From Macrocybe gigantea (Eukaryota > Basidiomycota > Agaricomycetes > Agaricales > Callistosporiaceae): DNA of 64,000 nt. Made by a program: the position numbers and the translations under genes. The DNA is taken from contig SJRY01000171.1 of the NCBI GenBank assembly GCA_011319805.1, positions 1 through 64,000 of the forward strand, written 5' to 3'. The notes below the pieces were generated by a model. The model was given only the letters and a program-made list of their open reading frames with translations. It was not told the DNA's origin and made no database searches. Positions 35,144 to 46,981 of this stretch are shown here, piece after piece (positions within the stretch are counted from its first letter, which is position 1; each line of letters starts with the position of its first letter).

Positions 35144-38100
35144 GGTTGTAAGATAGAGAAGGGAGGTAAAGGGTCAAAGAAGGAAGAAAAATTGTTTTCT
35201 GGTGTACGGATAACTGCGAGAATAGTGTAAGAACGAAGAACGAAGTTTTGGTTTGCGAATGTGCGAAATTCGACGGGGAGGTTCTATAGCTGACGAGCGG
35301 GGTAGACGAGGTCGACGAGATGGGCCGCGTTGGAGGAGCTGTATGCCGGGAGTGACGACGACAATACAGCGGGTCTATTTCGCATTATCCAATTTACGAT
35401 AACCAGAAAAGGAGCGGGCGTCCGTCGTCTATTTTTTGACAAAACAAACGAAGCACACAAAAGCCGCGTCGGTCTTGCTTCTCCAGGGAATCTCCGCAGA
35501 GGTCAAGGCAGAGAATGGCGAGCAATGAGGGGCTGAGCACGACGTTCGGGACGACGAGCGCACAAGGGCGGGTTGCGAGTAAAAGTAACAGGCAAAAAAG
35601 GGTGCCCCCACATCAGTTTACCCACACTCCATCACATGACATCTGGGCCCCGGCCACCCAGTCCTCCCCTACTCGCAGTGTCCGGGGTTCACGGCTAGAT
35701 CCTGCGGTCAACAGCCTTGTATCAGGTCAGACGACAAGGACATGGACGAGAACAAGGCAAATAATCTTTCTCAGTCCACGAGGACGCCGCGCTCCTCTTA
35801 ATTATTTCGGCTGGTGGTGCTGGCAGCTCTAGAGGGAGCGGCTCAGCCAAGCCACATCAGCTTGGCACATCAAGATGCGCTCAACAACCACCGAGGGATG
35901 TATGAGACAGCGATGTATTAAATTTCCCATCTCACGGTCGCTGCATCAGTCAAGGGGACGTTTCGTATCCTCATGTTTCTACGTGTCATAACACCAACAT
36001 GTTGCGTGTGATTGACGGTTGCGGCCATCGCCCGTGCGCAGCGCTAGCGCCCAGTGTCCGCCGTCGATCAATTGCAAAAACCGCAACGAAAAAACAAAAG
36101 AAAAATCCACAGAAGTCAAGACCGCTCTCGGGCCCTCTAGGGCCGATTTCCCACTAGAACCGATAATAGTCTCGAGTTCCCTCTGGACAACCACCGTCAT
36201 CATGAGATACTCAGTCTGTCTAGCTCCCCTCCAGGCAAGACGTCATGTTAGCATGAGTCCTTACTTCTGATGCCGCATCGTCTGTCGCAGATCGACGACC
36301 ACCTCAAGAGCCGAGGATCAACAGAATGACAGGTCTCACTGACATCAGCCTTCTAGTTCGTATGTACGATGGAAAAGGAAAGATGGATTTTCCACACCAA
36401 GCAGTGAAATTCATAAGAAAGAACGAAAGAATGAGGTAGATACAATAGCAGAAATAGCACGTTCTCACCATCCGGCACCGTTTTGATTTCATTCCATGTC
36501 ACTGTCGCGAGGTATGAACGATCCCTTCATCCCGACCGTCTGAAGACTCAGCGACCAGCTGCATCGCGTATCCAGTCTTGCTGGCGTCCGATGAGTCGCG
36601 ATCGACCAACGCCATTTTCGGTGCCGCTATGCAAGGGAAAATCGATCTGGCAAAAGATGTCCGGGCCGACGTTTAGCAAATATAAACCAGGCAGACAACT
36701 TGCATGGCAATAAGTATATGAGCACGAGCAAGCCATCCGTCATGACCTCGAAATTTATGCGTGGCCCCCAACTTTGCACACCCTGTTTCGAGGCGAAATT
36801 GAATGACGGCATGCGCGATGCCAAAATCGTTCAGCACGATTCTGCGATAAGAAGCCGACGCCCCTGTTGGCGTTACAAGGGTCGGCATGGTTGCATGCCG
36901 TCCATGTCCTGTTTTTTTTTTTTTTTCATGCAGCCACTGGCAGAGGCACGGCAGCGATCCCTGAAAACGTGCAAACGCACCGCGAACGTCACCTCGTTGA
37001 TTTGAAGCAATTGGCTCGAGTTCACCGGCAGGGATTGACTTGCGTCAGCTCCGCGTGGCTGGCGACCCTATTCTGCTGCATCAGCTGCGTTGTTTATCCT
37101 CTCCTCCCGCTCCTGTTAGTGCCAGTGCCGACCGACGGGCTGATGCCAGGGACAATTGGCTGGGCATATTCGTTCAGATCAGTAGTCAACGCGACGATGA
37201 AAACATGAACCAGGTACATACTCGCATCTATTTATAGGAACGACATCCAAATCGTTCGCAAATAGCTCAACCTTGCATCGGATGCGATGAAATTCAAACG
37301 TTCATACGAATCTGGGGGTTCACCGGTAAACGTTGGCCGACCATGTTCCACACTGTACCAGAGCGAACAAGACCTTTTAAGCGCTCCTGCATGGGCGTCG
37401 TCGAATCACGATAGTCTTCATTTTCGGCGTCGATGTCCTTCATCCGCCTACATCACCATCTGACCACTTTACTTCCTCCCACCTACCACATTGAATCTTC
37501 ATTCTCCGCGAAGAATTCCATGTCGGCCTTCCATTAGCAACATTATGGCCGCAGACGCGTTCCAAGCTGTCGTCAATGGACGAGCCTGTTTAAATTTGGC
37601 GATCGATCCATGTCGGAGGATGGCATGCGGCATGACCGGAGAGGCAGTTCGATCCTCACTCTCCGGCCGTGAGTCCGACACGCTCACACCCTTCTCGAGC
37701 CAATCCGACTAACTCGAGTCTGGTTTCTGAGTTGCAGCGAAGAACACTGTCGCCGCCAACGCCGCAAAAGCGACGCTAGGCATGTTCATACGTAGAGGAG
37801 CTAACAGCAAAACTCACGAAAGCCTACGACAAACCTGTCTCGGTGCATTAATCACAGCGTCTGTAGCCGCTGACAATTCTCGAGTGCGCTGGAAAGTGCG
37901 AACACCTCCGTTGACAAAGGACAGAATATTCATGTTCAAGGAGAACACGAACTGACGACGACTAGTATTCAGATTTTCCTTCGACCGAGCTGAAAGGACG
38001 GCATCAGTGTACTGTGAAAATGAGACGTGTACCATTTTTCGGTCGGAACTTTTGTACCCAAAAATCCAAGTGTCCAAGAAGCCAATTAGACACGAAATGG

Positions 38101-38482
38101 GGATTCCCTCGAACTTGATGCTAAACAGTGCTTCGGACACGGTTCCAGAGCCATGATGCGTCTCACCAGGAGCCGAGTTGGAGGCTGACGCATAAGAGTG
38201 GACGGGCAGGCGGAAACTGCTTTCTTGATAGCCAAACCGCTAAGGCGAAAGAACAAGGCCGGAGCAATGAATAGATAATCGTCACGATGAGTAGTCTGGG
38301 AGTCATACAAATAAGGTCGAATGGCAATAAATTATGGTAAGGCGACTGTTGCTGTCAAGAGCAGACCAAGAAATTAAAAAAGAAAGTAAGGTTTGAGCGA
38401 CGACAAGGGCACGAAACGAACGACTTCTATATTCACGAACGACCCATTCCTTTCGATTTTGCCTTCGAATCCTTCTTTGCCT
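35144..38482. other. 3.3-kb intergenic stretch
   Basis: No coding unit that I can support. It holds the pyrimidine-rich leader of the membrane-protein gene (to about 35,270), a run of 16 T near 36,910 and scattered short frames without motifs. Confidence 0.4.
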
Positions 38483-39687
38483 TCACTGGTTTGCGGCGTC
38501 GACGTAGTCCCATAGTCCGCGTCCCCGAGTGCCGTCGCACCAGGTCTGCATCTCCGTGTAATCCCGCGGAATACGCACGACCGCCAAACCTGGTCCCTCC
38601 AGCTGGGCCTTGATCTTTCCAGGATCACATCGCTGGGTCAGCGCCACGGTCTTCAAGGCCGGGAAAAGGTCTTGGCGCGTGAACGGCCACGGAAGACCGC
38701 GCTCGGGCTGCGCAGCCCCGTTCGCATCATTGATAAGGCAAGAACGGTCGCCATAAGAGAGATGGGTAAGGTGTTCAAATCGAAAGGGCCCAGTGGGAGG
38801 TTCGGCGATGACGGTAGTGGCGCTGGTCTCATCGGATGCGTCCTCCGGTATGAAAGTGCTGGCGCATCTCGGCACCATATCGTCGCTCATGACTCTCAAG
38901 CGCTCCAGTCGCTCGAGAAACATCCTTCCGTTTCGCGTTGTTAGGAACGCATGCTCCCAATTCGGACGAGTGACCAGCACCGTGAGGTCACGACACATCT
39001 TGTGCCTGAGCGACCCGTTCGCACTGAGAAGACGGCTGTAGCCGTTACCCGTTTTGTGCTTCGCTACAACGCTGCCCAGGATCCTGGCTTCGCATGCCAG
39101 ATGACGGACGTTCGGACAAGCCTTCAGTATAGTGCACGCGAGCCTCCTGTCTTCTTTCCTGAGCGGCGAAACCCAGAGCCAGTGCACGAGTTTGCCCACA
39201 CTTGGCAGGTTGCTCACGAGCTTCTCAAAAGACTCCAACTGTTTTGTCGTCACGAGCTGGACAGGCATGAGCGGGAGGCATGCCCGAAACGTCGTGTGTT
39301 GAATGCGCCTCGATACGAGCAGAAGCGCCTTGTAAGTCGCGACATGCGAAGATGCGTAACTAAGGATCATGAGCTGGAGTTCAGGCGGAAACTCGAGGAA
39401 GGGAAAGAAGGCTTTGGATTTATCGGCAAGATTGAGGGATTCGATTAGACGTTGCCTGCGCCTTTCATGCTCTATCATCATAGCCTTTTCGAGTTTACGG
39501 CGTCGGGCTTCGGCCAAGTGTTGTCGTGGCGGTTGATAAGTGATAAGGGGCGGAGGCGGAGGCGGGGTCGCTGCGGCAGCACGCTCCACGTCAAAAACAC
39601 AGAAAGCATGACGATCCAGAATGTCGTCCAGCCGACATTCTCGTCGGCTCGTATTATCGCAAGGGTGACCTCAAGGTTGAGCCCCAT
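38483..39687 (-). CDS. F-box-like protein with N-terminal membrane helix
   Basis: A protein of about 400 residues. The likely start at 39687 (MGLNLEVTLAIIRADENVGW) gives one hydrophobic helix, TTFWIVMLSVFLTW. Reaching the main frame needs one extra base in the CC pair at 39,586-39,587. The body has a basic stretch (EARRRKLEKAMMIEHERRRQ), an F-box-like core (FLEFPPELQLMILSYASS, ALLLVSRRIQHTTF) and a region with leucine periodicity (CTILKACPNVRHLACEA, FEHLTHLSYGD, PALKTVALTQRC), then the stop at 38483. Without the correction the start would be an internal Met (MMIEHERRR). The same build occurs in the gene at 42,973, suggesting a related family. Function is presumed, not shown. Confidence 0.68.
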
Positions 39688-41268
39688 GGTAATCTGAGAA
39701 GAAAACGGTTAGATTCAAAGCACTTGGGGACGAGAGTGCGACATTGGCGTACTCATAGAACACGGACGAGATTAAGCAGAATGAAGAGGGCATGCATGTG
39801 TGAGTTGGCGGGGTTATAAGCAGGGACTCCGTGTAGCCGTAATGGAGGAAGAGACGGCGGCCCACTGCTCGACACTCGCGTACGCTGCACGCCTCAACCA
39901 CACATAGTGAGACACGAGGATCAAATATTTCGCGTGTAAAGCCAGATAAGACGCAACCTGCACGCCTTCGTTGACAAAACAATCACGTTATATCCCTGGA
40001 TAGCACATTCATTTGCTATAAGAGACAGCTGTTGTTGAGGAGTGGTGGATGTTGGAGGATCACATCCAGAAGGGAAGTTGGTTAGTGGCATGTAATCATG
40101 TGCACATCTGAGTCGTCGCTATATCCTCCTCCTTTCACCGAGCTCTTAGATTCATCTAATTGATTGACCCATGTAAAACATGCATCTAGTAGAGATAATG
40201 TTTACAATGCTAGCATTTGATGAGCATTATTTTCAGCGTGGACTCGATGAGTTTGTACGTTCGAACCCCACGTTGAAGATGCGGGGCCAATGTAAATGGT
40301 AACAAGGTTGTCAGCGTCAGGCTCGAACAGAGAGAATATGTGACGATGCCGAAGATGTTACTGACTGTTATTGGTGCAAGACGCCATCATCCACAGCGCT
40401 TAGCGGCCCACAAGAACTGCATCCAGTCATAGTAAATGTCTGTCGAACGGGCAGAGAACACTTGGAGTGGCGGCTCATTAGGCTCAGGTGGGTCATGCCA
40501 GTTCCTGTAACAGCAGGGAATGGAAATCCAAAATTTCTCCGAAACGCGAAAGCAGATGATTAGCAGGCTTGCAATCAACCCATTGGCATTGTTCTGTAGC
40601 TATCAGGAAACTCGTGAGCGCCGTAGAATCCTTTTGAACGCCTTGACTAAAACCCAGCTGGTGTAAGTGATAAGGCTAATGATTGATCCCTTGGCATGAA
40701 ATCCGGTCACTACGAGTTATTATCCGACGTTGACGGTCAAATGAGAGACGCTCAAAGCACGAACTGATGACGACAGAGCGAATAAGGACAAGATATTAAA
40801 GAAAGAAGTTTACCATCCAGAAAACGCGTTCCACGAAAGTGCTCAGCAGCAACATGCCCAGAACGGAGCGAATTCATTGGCTGAATTTGTTTATCTATAT
40901 TGTCCGAGAGCTTCAGGACAAACTCCACCGACGCCAGTTGGGCGCGTAAATTTCAAATTTCCTAGAAAAAAAAAACAAAGACCGAACAGTTGCGCCTCTA
41001 AGACATCAGCTATCGTGGTGGACGCGTCATAAACGAGGAAGGTCTCGGCAGCCATGAGGAAAGGAAGGCAGGGTGAAAACGATGTGGAATCATACAGCGG
41101 TGAGTTCCTAAGTGGCCAACCCTGGGAATTGATTCCGAAGGCTTTCTTTGTGCTGTGTGTCCAATTAGACTGATGGGAATGTTTGTTTTTTCTGTCTCAT
41201 ACCTGTCTGACCGTCTCTCGACCGCGACTCGGAATTTGAACTCGAAAAAAAAACGCAACATCGCACTG
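39688..41268. other. 1.6-kb intergenic stretch
   Basis: No gene is supported. Around 40,047 a TGTTGGAGGATCACATCCAG start resembles the 5' end of Copia-type LTRs in basidiomycetes, but no matching end or target duplication could be fixed. Confidence 0.35.
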
Positions 41269-42648
41269 ATGCCCGTGACTCGGACCCGAACTCGACGTGC
41301 GGCTGCGCTGCAAAACGCCGATGGATGATAGACATGGATATGGATTCGGACGTAGACATGGCAGAGGAGGTGGAACAACAGCGGGATCGGCCGGAGGATG
41401 ACAATGATGACAGCCTGAACGTCGACATCGAGGCAATTCAAGACGCAGATGCGGAACCAGAGGACGACGATGGAGAAGCGGAGGATGACGAAGATGAGGC
41501 GGCCGGTGAGGAAGACGAAGACGAGGACGAAGATGATATCCAGTCAGACAATGACGAAGAGGATGATGAGGACGAGGTGGAGGAGGCGCCACCTCGGCCT
41601 CAGCCTTCGTCGAGTAGGTTCAAAATCAAGCTCAAGATGCCCTCGCGGTCGTCGGGTGCGGTGACGCCCACGCCCACGCCCACCGTCGAGTCTGAGGACT
41701 CCATGTCCACCGAATCCCGCCAGCAATCCGTTTCGGTGCCGAGCACCACTCGTCCGATGACGACTCGACAGGCTGTCCTTGCAAGCGTGCTAGATTCGTC
41801 TCATGTCTCCCTAGGCGGTTCAAAGCCGAGAAGCCTCCCCTCAATGAAACGGAGCTCGCACTGAGGAAGGAAGAGACGCGAGGAAACGAAGGAACCTCAC
41901 GGAAAAACGACTTGAGGATGAAAAGGCATGTTCCGTTTACTCTAAATGTTTTACTACCATGAATCATGGCTGAAACTCTCAATTTTATCTTCTTCAGTTG
42001 GAGACAATAAACCGACTGTTGAAGAAACAGTCCCGTCCTAGAAACAAGCGCAACCAGCGGGCGGATCTAGACGACATCCCGGCTGGGGGTGGCTCGGCGA
42101 ACGCTACGCGCTCCACATCTGTTTCCACTCACGCTGCTGGCGGCGGTCGACGCAAGAGAGGAGCGGCCAAGAAAGCCGAAGGTGAAGATCAGGAAAATGT
42201 TGCTGATGAAGATGAGGCTGCCGAAGCCGAGGACGAAGAAATGGCAGAAGAGGCCGGCAAGGAGCTCCCTGTCCCAACCATGTACAGATGGATTTCGACG
42301 TCCCGGGTCCCTTCTTCCGTACAGGAGCCGGAACAGGGAAAAGGACCTGCTGCCGACGCTGACGCCAGCGTGAATGGCAGTCCTAGCACGCAGCGGAAAA
42401 TGATGATCACGTTCTCCGTGCCCGTGTCAGTGTTGCCTCCGCAGCCTTCCGCTTCATCAGAGACGAAAAATGAGGAGGACGCCGCGAGGAAAGAACAATC
42501 TTCGCATTCGATGCATCGCGAAGCACAAGCACCGAAGGTCTGCGCAGCTCCAGGATGCGGAAAGCCTAGGAAATATCGTCTGGTCAAGGATTGGACAAAA
42601 GGCGCTTGTGGGATGGACTGTCTGAAGATCTTGGAAGCCAGTTCTTGA
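41269..42648 (+). CDS. IES2: INO80 chromatin-remodelling complex subunit Ies2 (PAPA-1 and zf-HIT)
   Basis: Nuclear subunit that stimulates the INO80 ATPase. The likely start at 41269 gives MPVTRTRTRRAAALQNADG; the body begins MIDMDMDSDVDMAEEVEQQ, then a long Asp/Glu tract and SSSRFKIKLKMPSR. The PAPA-1 helix reads KPPLNETELALRKEE, TARKRRNLTEKRLEDEK and, after the intron, LETINRLLKKQSRPRNKRNQ. The C-terminal HIT-type finger is VCAAPGCGKPRKYRLVKDW with ACGMDCL. The intron at about 41,923-41,998 has a GC donor (AAG/GCATG). Single run bases are missing at 41,323, 41,814 and 41,878. Domain order and size match fungal Ies2. It is convergent with the F-box-like gene at 39.7 kb only across a long spacer; no operon-like link. 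Confidence 0.88.
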
Positions 42649-42972
42649 CGCTTTTCGCGTACCGTTCATCGAGCACTAGGTGCTTTAGCCTCAGGAGCGA
42701 GACTCTGTCGTTTCCACATCGCTCTGCCGTTTCTTTATTTCCTCGCCTAGGGGACAATGTCTTTATTTTGGTATGTAATCTATACATATGTTATGCTATT
42801 CGTAGTACGCTTTTACAGTATTCCTATGCACCCCCCTGTAAAACAGACCTTGATGTCACGTGGATGCGTTTGGGCTGACAGAGGCTCCTTGTGCTTTCGC
42901 GAATTTTCGCTTACTCCGTATTCCTTCTTAACTCTGGTTCGAAAGCTTGCAAAGTCCTGCGACAACATACTC
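42649..42972. other. Short intergenic gap
   Basis: 324 bp from the Ies2 stop to the next ATG. It must hold the Ies2 3' UTR and the promoter of the F-box-like gene. An in-frame upstream Met exists at 42,757 but adds an uncharacteristic stretch. Confidence 0.4.
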
Positions 42973-43873
42973 ATGATGAGTGCCGCGGAAAAGGACGCTA
43001 CGAGCGTAACATATCCTCACTCAAGCCTAGATGACTTGCCCACCGAGCTCCTGCTCGAAATCGGTTTTCTCGCGTCATCCATTTCGCAGGGAAACTACAG
43101 ATCGTTCATGTTAGTCTCGCGAAAGTTATACGACGCAGCTCAATTGAATTGCATCTCTGCTGTTCCGGTCATCCTAGAGGGATACGAGTCCCTCAGCTCC
43201 TTTGAAAGACTGTTGCACAGGTACCCCGAGCTCGGAGGCAAAGTGCGATACTTGTGGATCACCGGGATTGGAGCGACGAATCGCCAGTTGTCGGACTCTG
43301 TCCTGCAAGTGCACCAACATCGTCGCCCTGTGCTGCTCCAGCCCGCCTCTGATCTCTCTCCTTTCCTTTCCTACATTCGAGCACACTCGCCTCAGGGAAC
43401 TGACGCTGCTATCCGAGACTTGGCACCCATGGAACGAACTGGCGTGCACCGCTCATGCGTCCACTTTTTTTGGACAGCTGACCCATCTCTACATCCACGA
43501 AGGCCTCGCTCCAGAGTTTCCGAGGCACATTTTCAAAAGCCTGACCCACTTTGCGTTCTCCTCGCGCTCGTACGTGGAGTTCGCAGACCGGCACATCAAA
43601 AACCTCGCCGTCATTCCGACCCTGGAATGCATCGTCATCACTTCGTACTGGTATTACGATCGACCCCCGACCACTCGGGCTGCCGCGAGGATATTGGACG
43701 TGGACAAGCGTCTTTCGCTTTTGCATTGTCGGAGGGGTTGGTCAGAGGTCTGCCTCTGGCGCGATGGCGTGAGCGGAGGTCCAAGTCTGTGGGACTTGGC
43801 TCGGCGTGAAAGGGCTTCCATATTGGTCTCGCGTCGCGCTGCGGGGAGCGGTAACTCAAGACGCTGGTTTTGA
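42973..43873 (+). CDS. F-box-like protein
   Basis: About 300 residues without introns. The start MMSAAEKDATSVTYPHSSLD leads directly into the F-box-like core LDDLPTELLLEIGFLASSIS, SFMLVSRKLYDAAQ. Then come FERLLHRYPELGGKVRYLW and, after a frame break near 43,310, CTNIVALCCSSPPLISLL, LRELTLLSETWHPWN, FFGQLTHLYIHEGLAPEF, LKNLAVI-type repeats and SEVCLWRDGV near the end. The break needs two extra bases; lengthening both the C and the A run in CTGCAAG gives LPKCTN, which parallels ACPNVRHL of the related protein at 38.5-39.7 kb. Presumed SCF adaptor; ligand unknown. Confidence 0.65.
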
Positions 43874-44288
43874 TTCTCCTTTTCTACCCCACCTTTTTTT
43901 TTTCCTTTACGCAAGGTCCATCCTCGTGTCCCATTCACATAGGTTCTTTGCTTTGTTTTTTTCATTCAGAGATACCACAATTCCGAATACCTCCATCCAG
44001 GCGTTATTATGCGGGGATGATGTTCGTCCTTTTGGCAATCAAAATAACCTATGTAATTGCCGGGTTTGACGGAGACAGACTGTCTAACTGTCGACCTCGC
44101 AGTCATACCATCCTATGGTCCCCTTCTCGTCTTCCCTCACCGTCTTTGGCTCAACAGCAAAACGTGACAACAACTTGTCCCTTTCGCAGCCGCTGTGTTA
44201 AAAGGCTTTCCTGCGAGCATCATCGAGTTTCTGTTATTATTGGATTCTACGACCGCTTGGTATAATTGGCCTACGGGAAATCCGCACA
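43874..44288. other. Convergent 3' gap
   Basis: 415 bp between two stop codons. T-rich; no gene seen. Confidence 0.4.
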
Positions 44289-46693
44289 TCACGGGCAAAG
44301 CTTTTCAGAGACTTCCTCAAGAAGCTTCCTCACTTCCTTTCTGGTCACCCCGTTATGCCCACATCCACCCTTCTCGAGTTTCTTCTTCAACTCAGCCCCG
44401 GCATCTAGGGCACTTAATATGGGGATCAGCTGCTTTTCATATGCTGGTGATAGGCGGAGAAGGAATGCTAAGCCCGCAACGAGACGGTAGACTAGCAAGA
44501 CACCGAAAGCAGTCAGTTAATCGCCGGTCGAGCATTCTGAATGCTACTAACCAACTTCTTCATTGCCGCTCTCCCTCCGAATCGCCTCGATGACAGCAGA
44601 AACGATCTCGATGTCCCATTCCTCATCCTCAGGAAGTTCCGAACTCTTGCCACCTTTCACTGCCTCGATCCTACCCCTCTGCAACAACGCCGCCGCGTCG
44701 AACATCAAGCTCGCGGCGGCTGTCCTTACGACCGCATCATCGTGCAGCAGCGTGTGGACAAGCAGCTCCGTGATTTCTGCCTTGAGCGACGTTAGCGATT
44801 GCTTTACGAGCGCAGGGCTAGAAAACGCGTTGGAGAAGAGCCGCAGGAGGGTAAGAGTGTAGTTTCGATTGGCGGAGGAGCTGGGGCCTCGCAAGGAAGA
44901 CTTGTACTTGGCCAGAAAGTCCCTGAATGGGTTAGGCGTTGGATCGGAAGCCAGCCAAGTGCCTACAGCAGGATCGAGCACAGCCAGCCGCCACATATCG
45001 ACGAGGGGAAACAGAGATGGGAGAGGGAGAGCTGTTGCTATTACCGATGTTGCCTGCGCCCACGGAATCAGGATCTTGGGCGAAGCTGAGAGTGGATTTG
45101 ATAGTTGTGGCGCTGAGAAACGAGATTTCAGATAGGGCGACACTGTGCCAGCCAACGTCTGTTGACCTGGACAGGCGAATGAGTATTGGGTGGCCATGAA
45201 GAGCTGGCGTTGTCGATGAACGACGATAATTTGCTAAGGACAGTATCTAATGTGGGCACTTGCGTAAACAGAATAGGATTTGTGGAGAGGTGTTCAATAG
45301 AAGGAAGGGATAGCTTTGTATGCGGATGCGCTGTTTTCCAAGTGTGATATCAGCAAGCGAATCAAAGTGTTCAGAGCGAGAAAGAAACGAACGCGGATAA
45401 GCTGAGAACAAAAGGAGGTCGACTTGCGTCCTGAGCTCGGGAGCGTTCGCGCCCTTGAATTCGTGGAACTAGTGACAAATTAGATCATGTGGATATTTCA
45501 CGTTTTGTCGTTCCGTCGGACGCATTACCTTCTTCCCATCCAAAAAGAAGATGAATGTAGGCGTAGCCCTAATGTTCCATTCGCTCGCAAGCGCATGGCC
45601 CATGCCGACGCCGATGTCGATCTTGGCGAAACCGGCACCTGTGACGTCCTTCTCTTCCGCAAGCCCATCAAACACGGGCTCGATCATCTTGCACGGACCG
45701 CAAGTGATGTCAGTAAAGAACGCCACCGCGGCGCGATGGCTCGCCAAGAAGGACGCGAACGACGCTGGGTTCGTGATCACATGCACTGGTGCTGTCAGCG
45801 TCTGCGTGGCGGGTGTTGCCACTGCCGCTGTGGGAGGCCGTTGGGGCTGCGGAAGTTGAGCCTGGGACCCGACGGCTTGGAGGATCGACGATGCGAGTTG
45901 GGTGTTCGTGCCGTGGGTTGCGGCCGGAATAGGGGGAGTTGGGGCGCTCGGGGAAGGGCGGCGATACATGGCATCGATTGTTGGCCGCAGGCTGGCTCCG
46001 AATGGCGTCGATAAGAAGTCGGAAGGAAGATCTGAATGGCAGAAACGAGTAAATGAGACAAACACTATGATTCCGCAAACATGCAAAAGGCGGCCCTACC
46101 TTTAATATACAAAGGTATTGATCCTCCGGTCAAAAACCCGACACAGTCATTCGTGAAAGAGTTGCAGTTAAAGTCTTCATGAGTATTAATTCATGCATCT
46201 GCATCTAAGCCTCTAAGGACACACCTAGTAAATGATACTGCATTAGGAAAATGTGAGTTTATCTATATAGGGCATGCATTGGCGCAGGTAGTGCCCTACT
46301 TTATCTGCCGTGTAATGCTGCTTCATTTCTTCCAGATATTCGTTGAATGTCTCTTCGTCTATGGATGTTTCTCCCATGTCTATCACTTGTAAAGGTGCGC
46401 CATGCTGGACGTATGATTCAGTGAGTGCGATGGATTACAAGCCATGACCGAGGCTTACGTGTGATCGTCCAGGGAGTGTGATATTGATTCCCTGACCGTA
46501 AAATATCTCTTTGCCAAATACGACTACAGATGTATGCCTGACGCAACGCCTGAATCAGCAATCTCAGTATAAACGGCGGATACGATGATACAAACCAGAT
46601 CCCGTCTATTTGTCGTCCAGTGAGTTGCCGAGAGAATTGCCGCGCCATGCCATTGCTAAGGTCATATACATATAATTTCACTGGCTGAGACAT
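44289..46693 (-). CDS. PPPDE (DeSI-like) - thioredoxin - PUL domain fusion protein
   Basis: About 600 residues with three domains. The PPPDE peptidase domain starts at 46693 with [20 protein letters not shown], followed by [19 protein letters not shown] (likely catalytic His), [20 protein letters not shown] and [19 protein letters not shown] (likely catalytic Cys). The thioredoxin fold follows a Pro-rich linker: [20 protein letters not shown] with the CGPC redox motif, [12 protein letters not shown], and the cis-Pro motif [12 protein letters not shown]. The C-terminal PUL domain (as in Ufd3/PLAA, which binds Cdc48/p97) includes [20 protein letters not shown] and [14 protein letters not shown], ending EEVSEKLCP at 44289. 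At least seven introns. It probably acts in ubiquitin/SUMO-linked protein turnover with Cdc48; that is inference from the domains. Confidence 0.88.
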
Positions 46694-46981
46694 AGTTGAG
46701 TTTGCACCTATGAGAGAGGAAGGGTTTAGTTGGATGGAAAAATGAACGCAGAACAAAAGCTAGTTAGTTGAAGGCTCTAGAAAGATCGTTAGGTTACCCA
46801 TCTCTGCACGACGCGTCATATATTGATCACGTGCAACGTTTGTTTGACTATGTGTCTTTGGGAAGGTCTTGCCTATGCAGGTCGGCAGATTCGGACAGTT
46901 GTGTAGAGGATATATTTGAGCAAGTGCTAGAGTACAAATTGCGGGTTATAAGATACAGTGTTGCATTATATTCTATGAAAT
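46694..46981. other. Divergent-side gap upstream of the fusion protein gene
   Basis: About 290 bp containing the promoter of the fusion gene and the 3' end of the next minus-strand gene. Its last exon may extend to about 46,848 if the splice ending at 46,982 is used. Confidence 0.4.

Noticed and set aside
40047..40206. Possible solo Copia-type LTR beginning TGTTGGAGGATCACATCCAG
   Set aside because: The start looks right, but no convincing 3' end or matching target-site duplication was found and there is no second copy in the window.
40240..40290. gttcgaacccc as a possible tRNA T-arm
   Set aside because: No 5-bp stem around the loop and no A-box at the right distance.
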